Positions 11,757-23,199 of a stretch of DNA of 64,000 bases are shown here, piece by piece (positions within the stretch are counted from its first letter, which is position 1; the number at the start of each line of letters is the position of its first letter). Source of the DNA: Adiantum capillus-veneris. Its lineage: Eukaryota; Streptophyta; Polypodiopsida; Polypodiales; Pteridaceae. The notes beneath the pieces are model-generated. The model saw only the letters and a list, made by a program, of their open reading frames with translations, had not been told where the DNA came from and searched no databases. A program made the position numbers and the translations under genes. The stretch covers positions 3,480,501 through 3,544,500 of the forward strand of contig CM043954.1 in NCBI GenBank assembly GCA_014529385.2, read 5' to 3'.

Positions 11757-12323
11757 TCACAAACAGCTATCACAGTAGAAAGAAGTATTTGGCCTCTGTG
11801 CCAACGGCACGATACGAGTCGCCAAGGCTACCCCATACTCCCGAGTGTGGTGAGTACAGTTAAAATATCCTCGTAGCTCATGACCATAACTACAGTATAG
11901 GAAAATCTTATGAGGAGGTAGAAATTGGGCTAGCAGATATAGCCGATCTGAAAAACCAGGCTTTATGGAATGCTCGATATAATAATACTTAGGCCCTAGA
12001 CCCACTGCTTCAGTAAGCATCGCCAATCGGATATTATTTTTGAAATGTTCACGACCCCAAAGTGTCACTCTGGTCACTCGATCCTGATATGTCCACCACT
12101 TTGTTTGAGAAACAGAGGTTCCTAACTGCGGGAATCGATGCTGTGCATAACGGAGTAATGTTGCTCGACGTATAGATTCATGTGACATAAAGAGATTTGC
12201 AGTTGCTATGAAAAAAACCTGGTCATGACAGTAGGCCATAATATACCAAGGATGCAAAATAGATGAAGAATGCCAAGCTCTGGAATGATACTCTATACTT
12301 GGGGCTTTATATTTGACCAACAA
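11757..12323 (-). CDS. Unrecognised 188-codon exon, last exon of a minus-strand gene
   Basis: An uninterrupted 188-codon frame, unusually long for this AT-rich stretch. It is rich in aromatic and His/Arg residues (HPWYIMAYCHDQVFF, KWWTYQDRVTRVTLWGREHF, YGHELRGYFNCTHHTREYG) and ends FYCDSCL with two closely spaced cysteines. A TTATTAG acceptor-like site lies just upstream (about 12327 on the minus strand), so the annotated Met may be internal. I do not recognise the family. It is the left of two divergent genes in the island; the neighbouring upstream exon is described separately. Confidence 0.45.
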   Translation of the reverse strand: MLVKYKAPSIEYHSRAWHSSSILHPWYIMAYCHDQVFFIATANLFMSHESIRRATLLRYAQHRFPQLGTSVSQTKWWTYQDRVTRVTLWGREHFKNNIRLAMLTEAVGLGPKYYYIEHSIKPGFSDRLYLLAQFLPPHKIFLYCSYGHELRGYFNCTHHTREYGVALATRIVPLAQRPNTSFYCDSCL

Positions 12324-12791
12324 TCTCTAATAATTTTTTTTAAAAAAATAGGAAAGTGTGCCTAATATGGTGTTGTCTCTCACACTTTAAAAGGTGGGTT
12401 TTTTCACATTATTGTGCCGGTGGAAGCCTTGCATAGGGCATGGATAGCATGTATAAATACCTATTGTATACTCGAGACCTGATACAGCTTACTTGCTATG
12501 GGTCTAGAGACCTTGGTATGAATATGGGAATCATTGATATTTAAATTTTACCTTGGGGTGATGTAGTCTGTCTGACCGGGCTTTACAATTAAATAGTTGA
12601 AAACCATTTACTCTGGAAATGATACTCGAGATTTGTTTGTTTAACCAACCATTTAGAATGAAAACAGGTTATTAACTCCTGTGACTTATTATGATTTGGA
12701 ATGTTTTCCCAAAAATATATCATATACTCACAGTATAGAAAGGTGTTTTACACTAAGGAAATTCTAAAACCTAAGGTGAGTATGATAACTC

Positions 12792-12961
12792 ACCTTAGAA
12801 GTCAAGTTTAAATAGTTGATGCTCCTCTGCAGCAGACGAGACAGTTGAGTTGGACCGGTTAAGCCCCCAATCGAGGACGTCAGTCCAGGCACGTACACCA
12901 GTATACCCCATAGCCTAAGATCCGGAGGCAGAATCCAGAGGTTTAGCAGGTAAGTTTCCAC
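12792..12961 (-). CDS. Possible upstream exon of the unrecognised minus-strand gene
   Basis: The frame METYLLNLWILPPDLRLWGI, then LVYVPGLTSSIGG and LQRSINYLNLTSK, ends at AAG|GTGAGT, an excellent plant splice donor on the minus strand (about 12790). With the acceptor near 12327 this would give an intron of about 465 bp leading into the 11757-12323 exon. Phase and start codon are unverified. Confidence 0.35.
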
Positions 12962-13342
12962 AAAATCAGCACCTACTACTCAAGAAAAAATGGCGGGGAA
13001 GTCTGTCATCGCCGGCCTTTCCACAAAAACCTAAGCGGTGGCGTGCAGTGGATGCAAGAAGGACCATAAGCCACACTTATAGAAAATTAAGGATTTGTAC
13101 TGAGACCAAATAATGTGAAGCCAAGTCGGACAGTCACCTCCACAATGGTATAAGATAGCATATATTCCCATAGTAAAAAGCCCGGTATTATTCACTGGAA
13201 GCGATTATATACGGTGTCGGGTATTTACACCCCAGTAGGTATTTTTATCTGCTATCCTATAGCTGCGTCTCTGTTATCATTTTTTTGCGTGTGTTAGTTC
13301 AAAACCTTGCGCATTCCATCTATTGGTGGCTGTGGCTCAAAC
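12962..13342. promoter_or_regulatory. Intergenic region between two divergent island genes
   Basis: The minus-strand gene runs left from about 12960 and the plus-strand gene starts at ATG 13343, so this stretch would hold both promoters. I see no clear TATA box or palindrome, so the role is inferred from layout only. Confidence 0.25.
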
Positions 13343-16300
13343 ATGCCGAAAAAACCAGAGAAAGCCAGTGTGGAGGCGTCATCGTCTCCTAATCTTCAGG
13401 TTAACATAAATTTTCTATCTTGCTCTAGGAATTTCTTTAAACACTATGTAGCTTTGCTGAGATTGTTTTTTGGAATTTTTTTAAAAAAATGTGTTAAATA
13501 GTTTTCGGATACTGAGCTTTCATGTGAATGGTGTAAGAGGAGATATAAGATTGGCTTGCGTTGTCATCAATGCAAGTTATGGTTTTGCTTTGACTAATGT
13601 GGTATGGGTCCGTGAAATCAGTGGAAGGGGAAAGAAAAATCTGGTTTTTTATATCGTTTTTTGAGGGGATTAGTCTGACACTGTCGGCTATGGAATAAAA
13701 TGACTTGAGGATGATGTCTAATGGCATGATTATGGAGCGGACTGCATTGGAAAATGTAAAGTTAAGCTGGGTTGATTCAACTATTTGATGTATGTCTCAC
13801 TGGCCTTTACATAGAGCCAGAAATTCACAAAGTTTTTTTAAAAAATAATAAGCTAAAAATAGTGTGCATATAATGTCAGAAACTTATGTCTGCTGTAAAA
13901 CTAATGAGTCGGAGTACAATTTTTTACATGTGCTGACCTCAGACTGAATAGACTCAGATTACAGGTATCGAATTTTTGGAATGAAGAAACTTTGAATAAA
14001 TTAAAGGATGTTTTCTGATTTGCTATTGGATACTGACCTTTTTCTTGTGTCAAACTGAAATTATCTCTTACTCTAGAGACTGTCAAGTGTTATCCTTTTG
14101 ACTGATGGTGTTTGTTTTCATAAAATAAACAAAAAAATATAATAGATATATAAACTGGTTCTGGAATCTGACTCTTACTGGTCAGGGAAGAAGCGTGAAT
14201 GGCTCTGGTTAAACTAAGAATTACCTCCTAATCTTCAGGTTAACAGAAACTGTTTTTTGATTCCTATATTTTGCCTAAAAAAAACTAGGTAAGTAGATGG
14301 TTTTCTCTTGCTCCGGTGACTGTTCTTAAAAACTTCATAGGAAGAAAAGTATATGGTAAAGTATGAAAATTTTGATAAGATTGGAATGGGGTTTTTCTTC
14401 GACTAAAGATGTGTTTTTGATATGTAAAGTATTGGGAGACTTTCTCCGAAACATGGCTCTTCCTGGTTATGAAGAAAGCGTTAAAAAAAACCAGTATCTA
14501 CTGAGTAAAGTTTGATGGAAATGATTTAAAAAAAAGGGGGGGGGTGGGGGACTGTCTAACTGGTTTTTTTGTGTCCTATATAAATTTTTTGAAAAAAAGC
14601 AGACGGCCAGGTGTATGTCTTATCTTTTGACTGCATAAAAATGGGGATGGTGGGGTATTAAAAAGACATGAAGGGTATATAATGTTGACTCTGGTAATAT
14701 TGTTACTCAAATGGGTAATGTACTCTTGAACGGTGTACTGCAGATCTGAAAATAACGTGTCTTACACAAAAAAAAAGGGATATTTGTGAGTGGTTGGATA
14801 AATTTGGTGACTTTGCTGAGGTAATTTCGGAAAAAGGACTTACCCGGAATTGAATCTGTTACTAAATCTGGTGCCTAATTTAGTAAAAACTACTTGAGAG
14901 GATTTAGAGGTCATTCAAAACTGGTTTTTTTTGGAAATAGTGGCTAGGCATCTTAATTTACAGTAGGGTATGATAGGTTTTGCATACCCGATTATAAGAT
15001 TAAATAATGTTTTTTCAATTTAACTCAACTTTTTTTACAAGTAAGATTGATCTTTTTTACCGGTGGCCTATTATACTGAATCGGCTAAAAAGGTTATTCT
15101 GAGTATTGGCTTCGGGTATGGTGCCCTTGATGCTGACTGCACATACCGGACTGAGGTTAAATAAAATGCAAGTGTATAATTTACTGTTTTTTTTCAGCAT
15201 TGTCATATACTAAGAAGAATAGCGGTAGGTTCTGATTAACCTATCACTAAGTTCAAAGAGGTGACATATTTTTGATGGCAGAAGTTCGGTCGAACCTTGG
15301 CTTCTCAATTATTTTTTAACTTCTTCAGCTGGCTTCTTTTTCTCATTTAAAGTATATAGGCACTTGGCCTTACCTAACATCTTGCTAGTAGGTTTGATCT
15401 CGATACCATAAGGTAAATCATATAGCGACCTTAAGTGGATCCTGGCTGGTGAAATCTGATGTTTTTAAATAGCAGACGTTTTTTACGGTTTTAACTAAAA
15501 TGATACTCTGAATTTACAGATTACTTCAGTGTTATTGCCCTAACTTCTGATAGTTGATAGGAAGGAATGCATGATATGGTAGTTGAGCATGGCATACAGT
15601 TCCCTCTATCTGGGAAGAACCTGAGATTGGAAAAAAAAATTCCGGACCGAGTCTAAGTTGGCTCACTATGACTAAGTGGTCCAATATATTGTAGTATACA
15701 TTTGTTAGCTGGCATACGGCAGCAGTAGGAACGACATAACATAATAGTAAGGAATTTTGGGAATAACGGTTATGAAATTTCTCTAAAGAAGGGGTATCTC
15801 AGTTAGGTAATAAGGGGTATCTTAGTAGGAATGACATAACATAATAGTAAGGAATTTTGGGAATAACGGTTATGAAATTTCTCTCAAGAAGGGGTATCTC
15901 AGTTAGGTAATAAGTGGTAAAAACTAAAAGTTTTTTTTTCTTGGGGAATATCTCAACCCGATTATAAAATAAGTCCCGAATAAAAGGCTCTATTACAAAT
16001 GTTGGTCATATACAAGGTAGTGGGTATTTTTGATCTGGCCTGAGACTACTTCAAATGGAATAATCTAGTTAAGGATGAAGTTCTGGAAATTTGTTTTGCT
16101 ACTTAAGTTTTTTTTAAAAAAAACCTTAAGATTGGTAATATTACACTGTTTGAGAAAAAATAAAACAGAATTTATGGCTGCTATATGGGGGTGGGTACCG
16201 TCTGTATCAGATTGGCTAATAAGCCAAGGATCTTCGTTCTTACCATTTTTTTTCAAAAAAAGAACAAATATTCAAGTTAAGGACTATGTTTTTTTTATGG

Positions 16301-17908
16301 TGACATGGATAACAACCGGGATGCCCAGCATCACCTCCGTACAGTCACGTGCTAACGAACTGTTTTCTTGTGGCTATGGGTGCAGGTGAGGGCTACCTTC
16401 CTTGATTAAAACGTCCAGTTCTTAACAAATGGTGGATCTCGTAGTGTGATACAAGATTTCCCAGACTTTGGGTTTAAGGATACTTGAGCTGTATTTTGTT
16501 ATCTTCATTACCTTGTACATAATTTATTTTCAACTGCAAATAAATTACTGTGCAAAGCCACTGTACTTTTCTAGAATTGTTGTCTGTGAACAGTTAGTGT
16601 TCGTTTGCATATAATTTTTTATATATTTAGAACTGCTACACACACAATAAACGCAAAAGAGAGATTGACTTAACAGTTTTTCTCTCTCAGACAATGACTC
16701 TAGAATTTTTCGCCTATGATAGTATAAAGTTTATACTCTAATAGGCAGGGGCACTATCACACAGTCTCTGTGGTTTTCTTTACCTGACTGGTGAAAAGGT
16801 TGATAGCACGACCATTCCACTTTATATTCATGCTTCTTACTTTACTTTAAAATACTATCATTTACATAATCTATTACTTCTGTTGACCAGGTCGTGGGAA
16901 AGCTCACTGCAAGAATGAAAGTATGCTCTGACCCTGAAAAAAGAGCTCTGATTTCAGAGAAATTATGTCTAGCTAAAGAAATAGAAAAGACCTTCCCTTA
17001 TATCTCTCATAGGATTAGGCCTTATCTTCATATGGCTGTAAAATTCAAAAAATGTAACACTTTGTATTAGATCTTTGGGTCTATGCTCCTAGACTATGGA
17101 ATTTTAACTAATGATAATTTTGCAGATTGTTCCCCTTTCCCAAGGACTGGCTCTTCCTGTGGAACCCCTTTCCCTAGCCTCGCTTCTTGTACTAAAATGT
17201 ATACAAGATAGAGAAGCTTCTACCCTAATTTATGATGCTTCGAAGGAGTCTAGTCTTTCTCTTGTCCAACTAATTTCATTTGACCTATGGGTTAAAGTAC
17301 TAGCTCTTCTTGTAAAAAATAAATCGGATGGTATCAACCTTTTGATGGAATTTACTTCAAATCTGGCTGGACTTTCCAAAGCACACATGCAAGACTTAGC
17401 GTCTTTTTCTTCCAAAAGTTCTGAACTGTCCAATCTTCTTAGAAAATTTTGTGGGCTTAGTCCCATCTTTATTATTGCTCCCTCTACGCCTATTGTCCCT
17501 CCACCGAATAGCCTCTTCTGTAGAGATGTAGCTGCTTTAGAAGCAGTAAAGGAATTTCAAAAAGACCTTTGTTCACTCAGTGAAGCCTCGCTTTTGGACA
17601 TGGTACCGAAAGTCTCGAGGGCCTTTCCTTTTTTACCATCCCGACAAGTTGAGGTAGAATCCTTGGGAGTCGAGCATAGGTTGTGGTTGTTTCCAAATAA
17701 AGGATTTCTTGCACCCATATCCATGGAAACCTGGGTCTTCCTTGCCAACTTGGCCCCTGCTACTATTGAGGAATGCAAACTTAAAGTTCTAAAAGGGATC
17801 CAGCTCTTGGACAAAGGGGATCTGATTAAAGCTCCTTTCAATATGAGTTTCCTTGATGACAAAAAATGTAGTTCGAATACAGGGCTATATGCAAGGACTA
17901 AAGGAGTG
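13343..17908 (+). pseudogene. Unrecognised multi-exon gene, truncated at 17908
   Basis: A first exon (13343-13399) encodes MPKKPEKASVEASSSPNLQ and ends CAG|GTTAAC. Near 13520-13600 a frame reads LSCEWCKRRYKIGLRCHQCK, then LWFCFD, a zinc-ribbon-like C-x2-C...C-x2-C cluster, with a stop soon after. Exon 16891-17037 (49 codons, after TTGACCAG) ends at a GTAAAA donor. Exon 17126-17908 follows a TTTTGCAG acceptor in the same phase and runs open for 261 codons (SLASLLVLKCIQDREASTLI, LLRKFCGLSPIFIIAPSTPI, LEAVKEFQKDLCSLSEASLL). The in-frame 88-bp intron argues that this was a real gene. The reading frame runs without a stop into the duplicated host repeat, so the true 3' end is lost. The family is unknown; between 13.6 and 16.8 kb little coding sequence can be followed. 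Confidence 0.4.
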
Positions 17909-18274
<366 letters not shown>

Positions 18275-18427
18275 AAATAGTGAATAGGACATGATAATTA
18301 GCATTAAGTTTTGCACAAACTCTATTTTCCCTTTAGATAAAACAAGTGATAAAATCACAAATCCCACTCAGTTTATTCATAGCCGAAGTAAAATTATGAA
18401 CTCCTCTCAACTCTTCCCCTCTTATTT

Positions 18428-18428
<1 letters not shown>

Positions 18429-18471
<43 letters not shown>
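18429..18471. repeat. (GA)n microsatellite
   Basis: About 21 GA units. The surrounding 18272-18820 shows no recognisable gene. Confidence 0.9.
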
Positions 18472-18473
<2 letters not shown>

Positions 18474-18819
18474 CATAATATACTTACATATAATATTTTA
18501 CAAGAAAAGATGATTGCAAAAAAAAAAAACATACACTTTCATATCTTTACCTTCTGAATCTCTCTCTTCAAAATGTGGCTAGTCAATGTGCATGTAAGGA
18601 CTTTTACAACCAATTAATATTTTTTGCCCTTCATGAAACAATGGCTTTGTTAGTTGGTCTCTCCCTCCGAACTCCTTAAGCAATGGATTAAGGAAATTGA
18701 AATAGTCGTGGAGGTAAGCTCAAAAGTATCCAATCACTACCAAAAGAACCCTTACCTTGTGTGGTTCATCGACGCATGTAGGTGTCTCATTTGCAGCTAC
18801 TTCATTGACAATAATTAAG

Positions 18820-19560
18820 CACGTATTTTCTTGTTAATATACTAATCTCTTTGCTTGAGTGTGAATTAAAAGTGCAACTATTTGTGATTCTATAATCACT
18901 TGTAATTGAACTGAGTCATTGTTATGTATAAATAAGAGAGAACATATAGGATAATCAATGTTAGGATTAAAATCATAGCAAAAAGGCATACCAAGAATCA
19001 TATCAATACCATGCAAAGGTGCCACAAGAAATGTTGTTTATGTACTTGGTGATTGAACATATACTTTTGGTTCTTGAACACAGTTTTCATTTTATACTTA
19101 GATTTGATTTGGGAAAGAGAGAGTTGATGTGCTAGACGTCAAGAAATAAGATCATGGTTTCTTCCATCATTGAGTAAAATAATAGTATATATGCCTTGTA
19201 CTTTGCCTTTGACCTTTAACAATGCATAATGTGAAATATAAGTATGGGAATTTGCTTGCTTTTCATTACCATTGTCATTTGGATCGTATGCTTTTTCAAA
19301 ATTAGCTAAGGTATCTTCATGTGGAAGTCCTTGCTCTATTATACTGGATGTAGTGGATTGAAAAGTGTTATCACAATTTTTGTTGTTGTTGAGAGGCTTA
19401 CGATTGTTATGGTTATTGTTGTTGTTTCCCTTTGAATTTGGACGCTTATATGAAGAATGACCAAGGTGGTGATATTTATAACATTTAAAATTATTAAAAT
19501 TATCTTTATTAGGTTTGGGTTTGCGGTTGATATAGGGAGTGAATCATTGAATGGAAATCA
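18820..19560 (-). pseudogene. Decayed gypsy gag zinc knuckle and protease
   Basis: On the minus strand near 19490-19440 a frame reads FKCYKYHHLGHSSYKRP, a CCHC knuckle in which the second and last cysteines are Tyr and Arg, followed by an Asn-rich tract. Near 19160 LNDGRNHDLIS recalls the retropepsin DSG...IS box with the active Ser changed. At 19025-18834 MAPLHGIDMILGMPFCYDFN, then PNIDYP, matches the second half of plant gypsy proteases (PL.G.D.ILG..WL....P.ID). The order gag then protease is right for a minus-strand gypsy element. No reverse transcriptase follows, so this is a truncated relic. Confidence 0.65.
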
Positions 19561-20353
19561 TTGTGGTTACTTGGTTGAATAGTCATATGGTCTCGTTCTA
19601 ATAGAATGGTTTATCGAAAGTTCTAGGCATGTCAAAATTAAAGGATTTTTGGAGCTTTTTTCTATGATTAGTATCTTGAAAACCATTGGATCGATGTCCA
19701 CCATTCCTCTTTTCACTTTTAAGTACCAACAATGGAGTATTAAGACTATCACTAAGAGTCTAGGACTAATGAGCAATGATTCTACATTAACCTAAGGTCA
19801 AGGCCAATTACCTATGATTAGCACACATAAAACCAAATTTCTTATGAGTTTAAAATTCACAAAGCAAAGTGTTGAAACTTTAGTATGCCTAGCTTTTGAA
19901 AATGAAAGAACCATATCTTAGAAGAAGATTCACTTTATCCAAGCATGCAAAGAGTGTAAAATAAAAGAGTAATATCATGGAAGGATTTCACCTATTCATG
20001 CTCTTTGGGTATCCTTGAGCAAGCATCCACTTTTTTTGTAGAGAAGTCTCTTGATTGCTTTTATTGTCAATCCAAGCTTCTTGAAGCTAAGTGTAAACAC
20101 AAGCTCCAAAAGCCATTTATTGAAAGCAAAAAAACGCACAAAAAACATTAGTGAAAACCTAAAGCTAGGGTCTCAAATACCCAAATATACCAAAGGGAAA
20201 AAACCCAAGGGAAAAAAATGCATTTGGTTAAGCACGTGATGCTCTTTAGTAGAAAATCTATGCATACACAACCAAAATGAGAGATACTACTTCTAAGTAA
20301 GCACATTTTGCAATGTTAAAACCTCTCCAGCATGATTCAAAAGTTGATTAATT

Positions 20354-20740
20354 TCTAGCTCAAATGAAAGTGAAGATTTAGAACAAGCCATGAGCTAGAA
20401 GTAACACAATTTTTGAATGAGTTTGAAGTGGCTCTTGAAAGACAAAATTTACATTTGTAAAGCTCTCAAAAAGTTGGCTAACAACTAGCTCACATGAAAT
20501 TTTACAATTTAAGAGAAATCTATGAGCTAGAGATTAATGCAACTTTTGATGGAATGAAAGTTAATGGCTCTCAATAGCCAAATTTTGTACTTGAAAGCTC
20601 TCAAATACACAACATTAGCTCAAATGCAAACATTTTCACTTTAGACCAAGCTATGAGCTAGCATGTATACAACTTCTAAACCAAATAATTGGAATGGCTC
20701 TGAATAGCCAAGTTTTGTAATATTTTGCAATGATGATCCC
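20354..20740. repeat. Three degenerate units of about 130 bp
   Basis: Units start near 20354, 20484 and 20614. Each has TAGCTCAAATGAAA, CATGAGCTAGAAG, AACTTTTGAATGA and GGCTCTCAATAGCCAAATTTT in that order, with 70-80% identity by eye. The wider region 19561-21660 is AT-rich and otherwise without recognisable genes; a CTTCAAAACAATTCAACCAT word recurs at 20775 and about 21280. Confidence 0.7.
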
Positions 20741-21664
20741 TTCTTGGATCAGTGAAAGTTCTTGTTGTCCACAACCTTCAAAACAATTCAACCATTAGTG
20801 CTCTTAAGGTTATGATCATTCAATATAAAACCACTAAAAGAATGCACGTCAAACCACAAACCAAAAATTTATTGCTATCCCATGGTCATTCAAGAAGCCC
20901 AATTTAGTGCTATGCAGTGATTTTTCATTAAAATCAAGCATTAATCATTCTTCAAGCAATGAAAAGCCCAAAATTTAGTGCACGATCTTAACCAAGCATG
21001 AAAAAATTATCAACGTAGCTCTCCAAAATGAAGACATATGCATGCCTAAAAGAATTATCCATTTTGTGCAATGAAAATCATGAAAATCGAGCACTTGATC
21101 ATGCACAAACCAAATAAATATGTCCAACGAAGTTTGTTGATGCATGGAAATGATCACACAATCATGGTACACACTTGATGCTGGCATTCTAGCTCTTAAA
21201 CTAGCAAATATGGCATACATATCATTTGATGAAGTGACTATTCATCTCTCTCGATTGCTCAAGCAAGGCCATTCATCGTACCCCTTCAAAATGAATCTCA
21301 ACCATTAGTGTTGAAAACATTTCATATACATAACATCACAAATCAAAAGTTTTATTCCGGCAACGAGTTTCATTACACAACTTTGAAATATTTTTTGGGT
21401 CTATTCTCTCAAATTAAGCTGCAGGTCGGCTCAATCCAAGCCCAAGAAGTCCTCCTATCCGAATTTGGTTTGGCTCAAGATTAGGCTCAAGCACATTTTG
21501 CTTCAATAAGATAGGTCACCTTTGTCCCGAGCTTGGAATTGTTGTATTACCATGAATTTGAGAAAGATATTTTGGTCAAAGTCTTTCGGTGGGAATCCCC
21601 TCCTCACAAGGAAATGTTTTCATTACCTTTGAAATGGTATTTTTACTTTTTAAAATAAAATTTC

Positions 21665-21898
21665 CAACACGGTGACTTTTGCAGGTCAACAAATAGTGAG
21701 CCAGAGGGTAGGGGAGCCATGGGACTATTTGACACCACTTTGTCAGGTGGGATCTACGGTCCAGCATCTTCGAACGATGTGGACCGTCCATTTATTCTCA
21801 AGAATAAAAGGATTCCGGCCAGTTGAGCCCCTGCAACTTGAACCCACCACCTACGCAACCGGAGGCCACAACTCTCCCATTAAGCTATCGCGCGCCAC
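21665..21898 (-). mobile_element. tRNA-derived SINE
   Basis: On the minus strand the head reads TAGCTTAATGGGAG (21887-21874), matching the internal polymerase III A box, and GGTTCAAGTTGC (21844-21833), matching the B box. The spacing is as in a tRNA. An unrelated body follows and ends in an A/T-rich tail (ATTTTATTTTAAAAAG). This is a SINE: a short element copied by LINE machinery and transcribed from its own internal promoter. It does not fold as an intact tRNA. Confidence 0.6.
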
Positions 21899-21939
21899 TT
21901 GAAATGGAGGTGTTTACATAGAATCATATAGCAAAAATG

Positions 21940-22175
21940 ATGGGGTGGAGATCACATGGTGGTCACTTGGAGATCACTTTGGGATGGACGGGGTCACACT
22001 GCAATCACTTTGGGATAGTCGGGGTCACACTGTAATCACTTGGTAATGGGTGGGGTCACAAGGTGATCACATGTCGATTGGGATTCACATGGGGATCACT
22101 TGGCGGTCACTTGATGCTCACATAAAATTTACTTGGTGTTCACTTTAATTGTGATCACATGGTGATCACTTGGAG
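21940..22175. repeat. Degenerate GATCAC(T/A)TGG array
   Basis: About a dozen copies of GATCACTTGG, GGTCACATGG or GGTCACACTG words occur with irregular 12-30 bp spacing. Several sit in TGATCA palindromes. No coding meaning is seen. Confidence 0.7.
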
Positions 22176-22227
22176 ATTAAACCGCCATCGGACGGTGCAA
22201 AATCGATCCCGCTACCCCCAATTAATA

Positions 22228-22281
22228 AGGACCAAAGATCCCACCTGACAGAAGTGGTGTCAATTAGTCATGAGGGGAGCT
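22228..22281 (+). mobile_element. Inverted fragment of the SINE body
   Basis: GATCCCACCTGACAGAAGTG and the following GTGTCAATTAGTC repeat the SINE body in the opposite orientation to 21711-21762. The head is absent here. The two SINE pieces enclose the GATCAC array. Confidence 0.6.
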
Positions 22282-22774
22282 AATGCGTTAGGGGGGATCG
22301 TGGACTGTGTGAATGGGTGTGTGTGTGTGTGTGTGTGTGAGTCTTTATGAGCCATAATCGGCAGTCTGTGTCAAAGCGAGCAAACCAGAGTAGGCAGAAT
22401 GGGTTCATTCCGTATGTGGGCAAGGGAGAGAGTTTCACTTTGGCAGCTCTCTAGCGTAGACAGATGGAATGGGTATGATGGCTTCCATCAACAAGGGTGC
22501 AGTGGACCGAAAAGGAGGGCGGGCTAGGCTACCATGCTAACATGGCACGTTTGCGACCCTACAAGGACAGAGTTTTTGGATTCTTTTGGCTTGCACATAG
22601 GGCATGGGTTGGAACTAGCAGCCCCTCATTTATATATGACACGTGGTCCAACTGGTGGGATCGACGGCAGGGCCCATTCACGGCAGGGGCGCGCGATTTG
22701 GGCTGTCGGATCTCCGCAGCAGGGGGGGCAGGAATTATGTACGTCTGGAGTCGCATCATCTGCAGTGATGCGCG

Positions 22775-22960
22775 ATAGGTGGGATGGATAGAGCTGTGGC
22801 GTGTGGTGGGGGAGGTCCTGGGTTCAATGTGCGACGGCCGGAGGGAAACCCTAATTTTTTGTCCACCTGGAGATTTAATCGAAGGTGGATCTCGTGGCGG
22901 CGGTTGATCCCTCGAGTTGGCCCCGTGTGCTTTATGGACGAGGCTAGCAGCCATGGCGAG
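22775..22960 (+). mobile_element. Possible second tRNA-like SINE head
   Basis: GGATAGAGCTGTGG (near 22786) resembles a weak A box and GGTTCAATGTGC (22821-22832) a good B box, with tRNA-like spacing. GC-rich sequence follows. The region 22282-23200 has no other recognisable gene; short GT runs lie at 22317-22339 and 23060-23107. Confidence 0.35.
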
Positions 22961-23056
22961 TCTGGACTGGAGCGAGCTGGCGGGTATTCAGCAATGCCAA
23001 AATGGAGTGTGTGTGCGTGTGTGTGTGTGTTGTGTTTGAGAGCTACGAGCCAGGAA

Positions 23057-23059
<3 letters not shown>

Positions 23060-23107
<48 letters not shown>
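23060..23107. repeat. (TG)n microsatellite
   Basis: About 24 TG units, preceded by a shorter TG run at about 23010-23030. Confidence 0.9.
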
Positions 23108-23108
<1 letters not shown>

Positions 23109-23199
23109 GTGAGCCAGCTTGGTGGGGGTGGGCCATGGTCAAGACTTTGTATGCATCATGCACCAGGCAAGTGAGTCATGAGCTTTGAATTCTTAAGGA

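Noticed and set aside
11757-17908. Endogenous virus origin of the island
   Set aside because: Introns and absence of any recognisable polymerase, capsid or movement domain give no positive evidence.
21822-21898. Functional tRNA gene on minus strand
   Set aside because: A and B boxes are present, but the arms do not pair as a cloverleaf and a SINE body follows.
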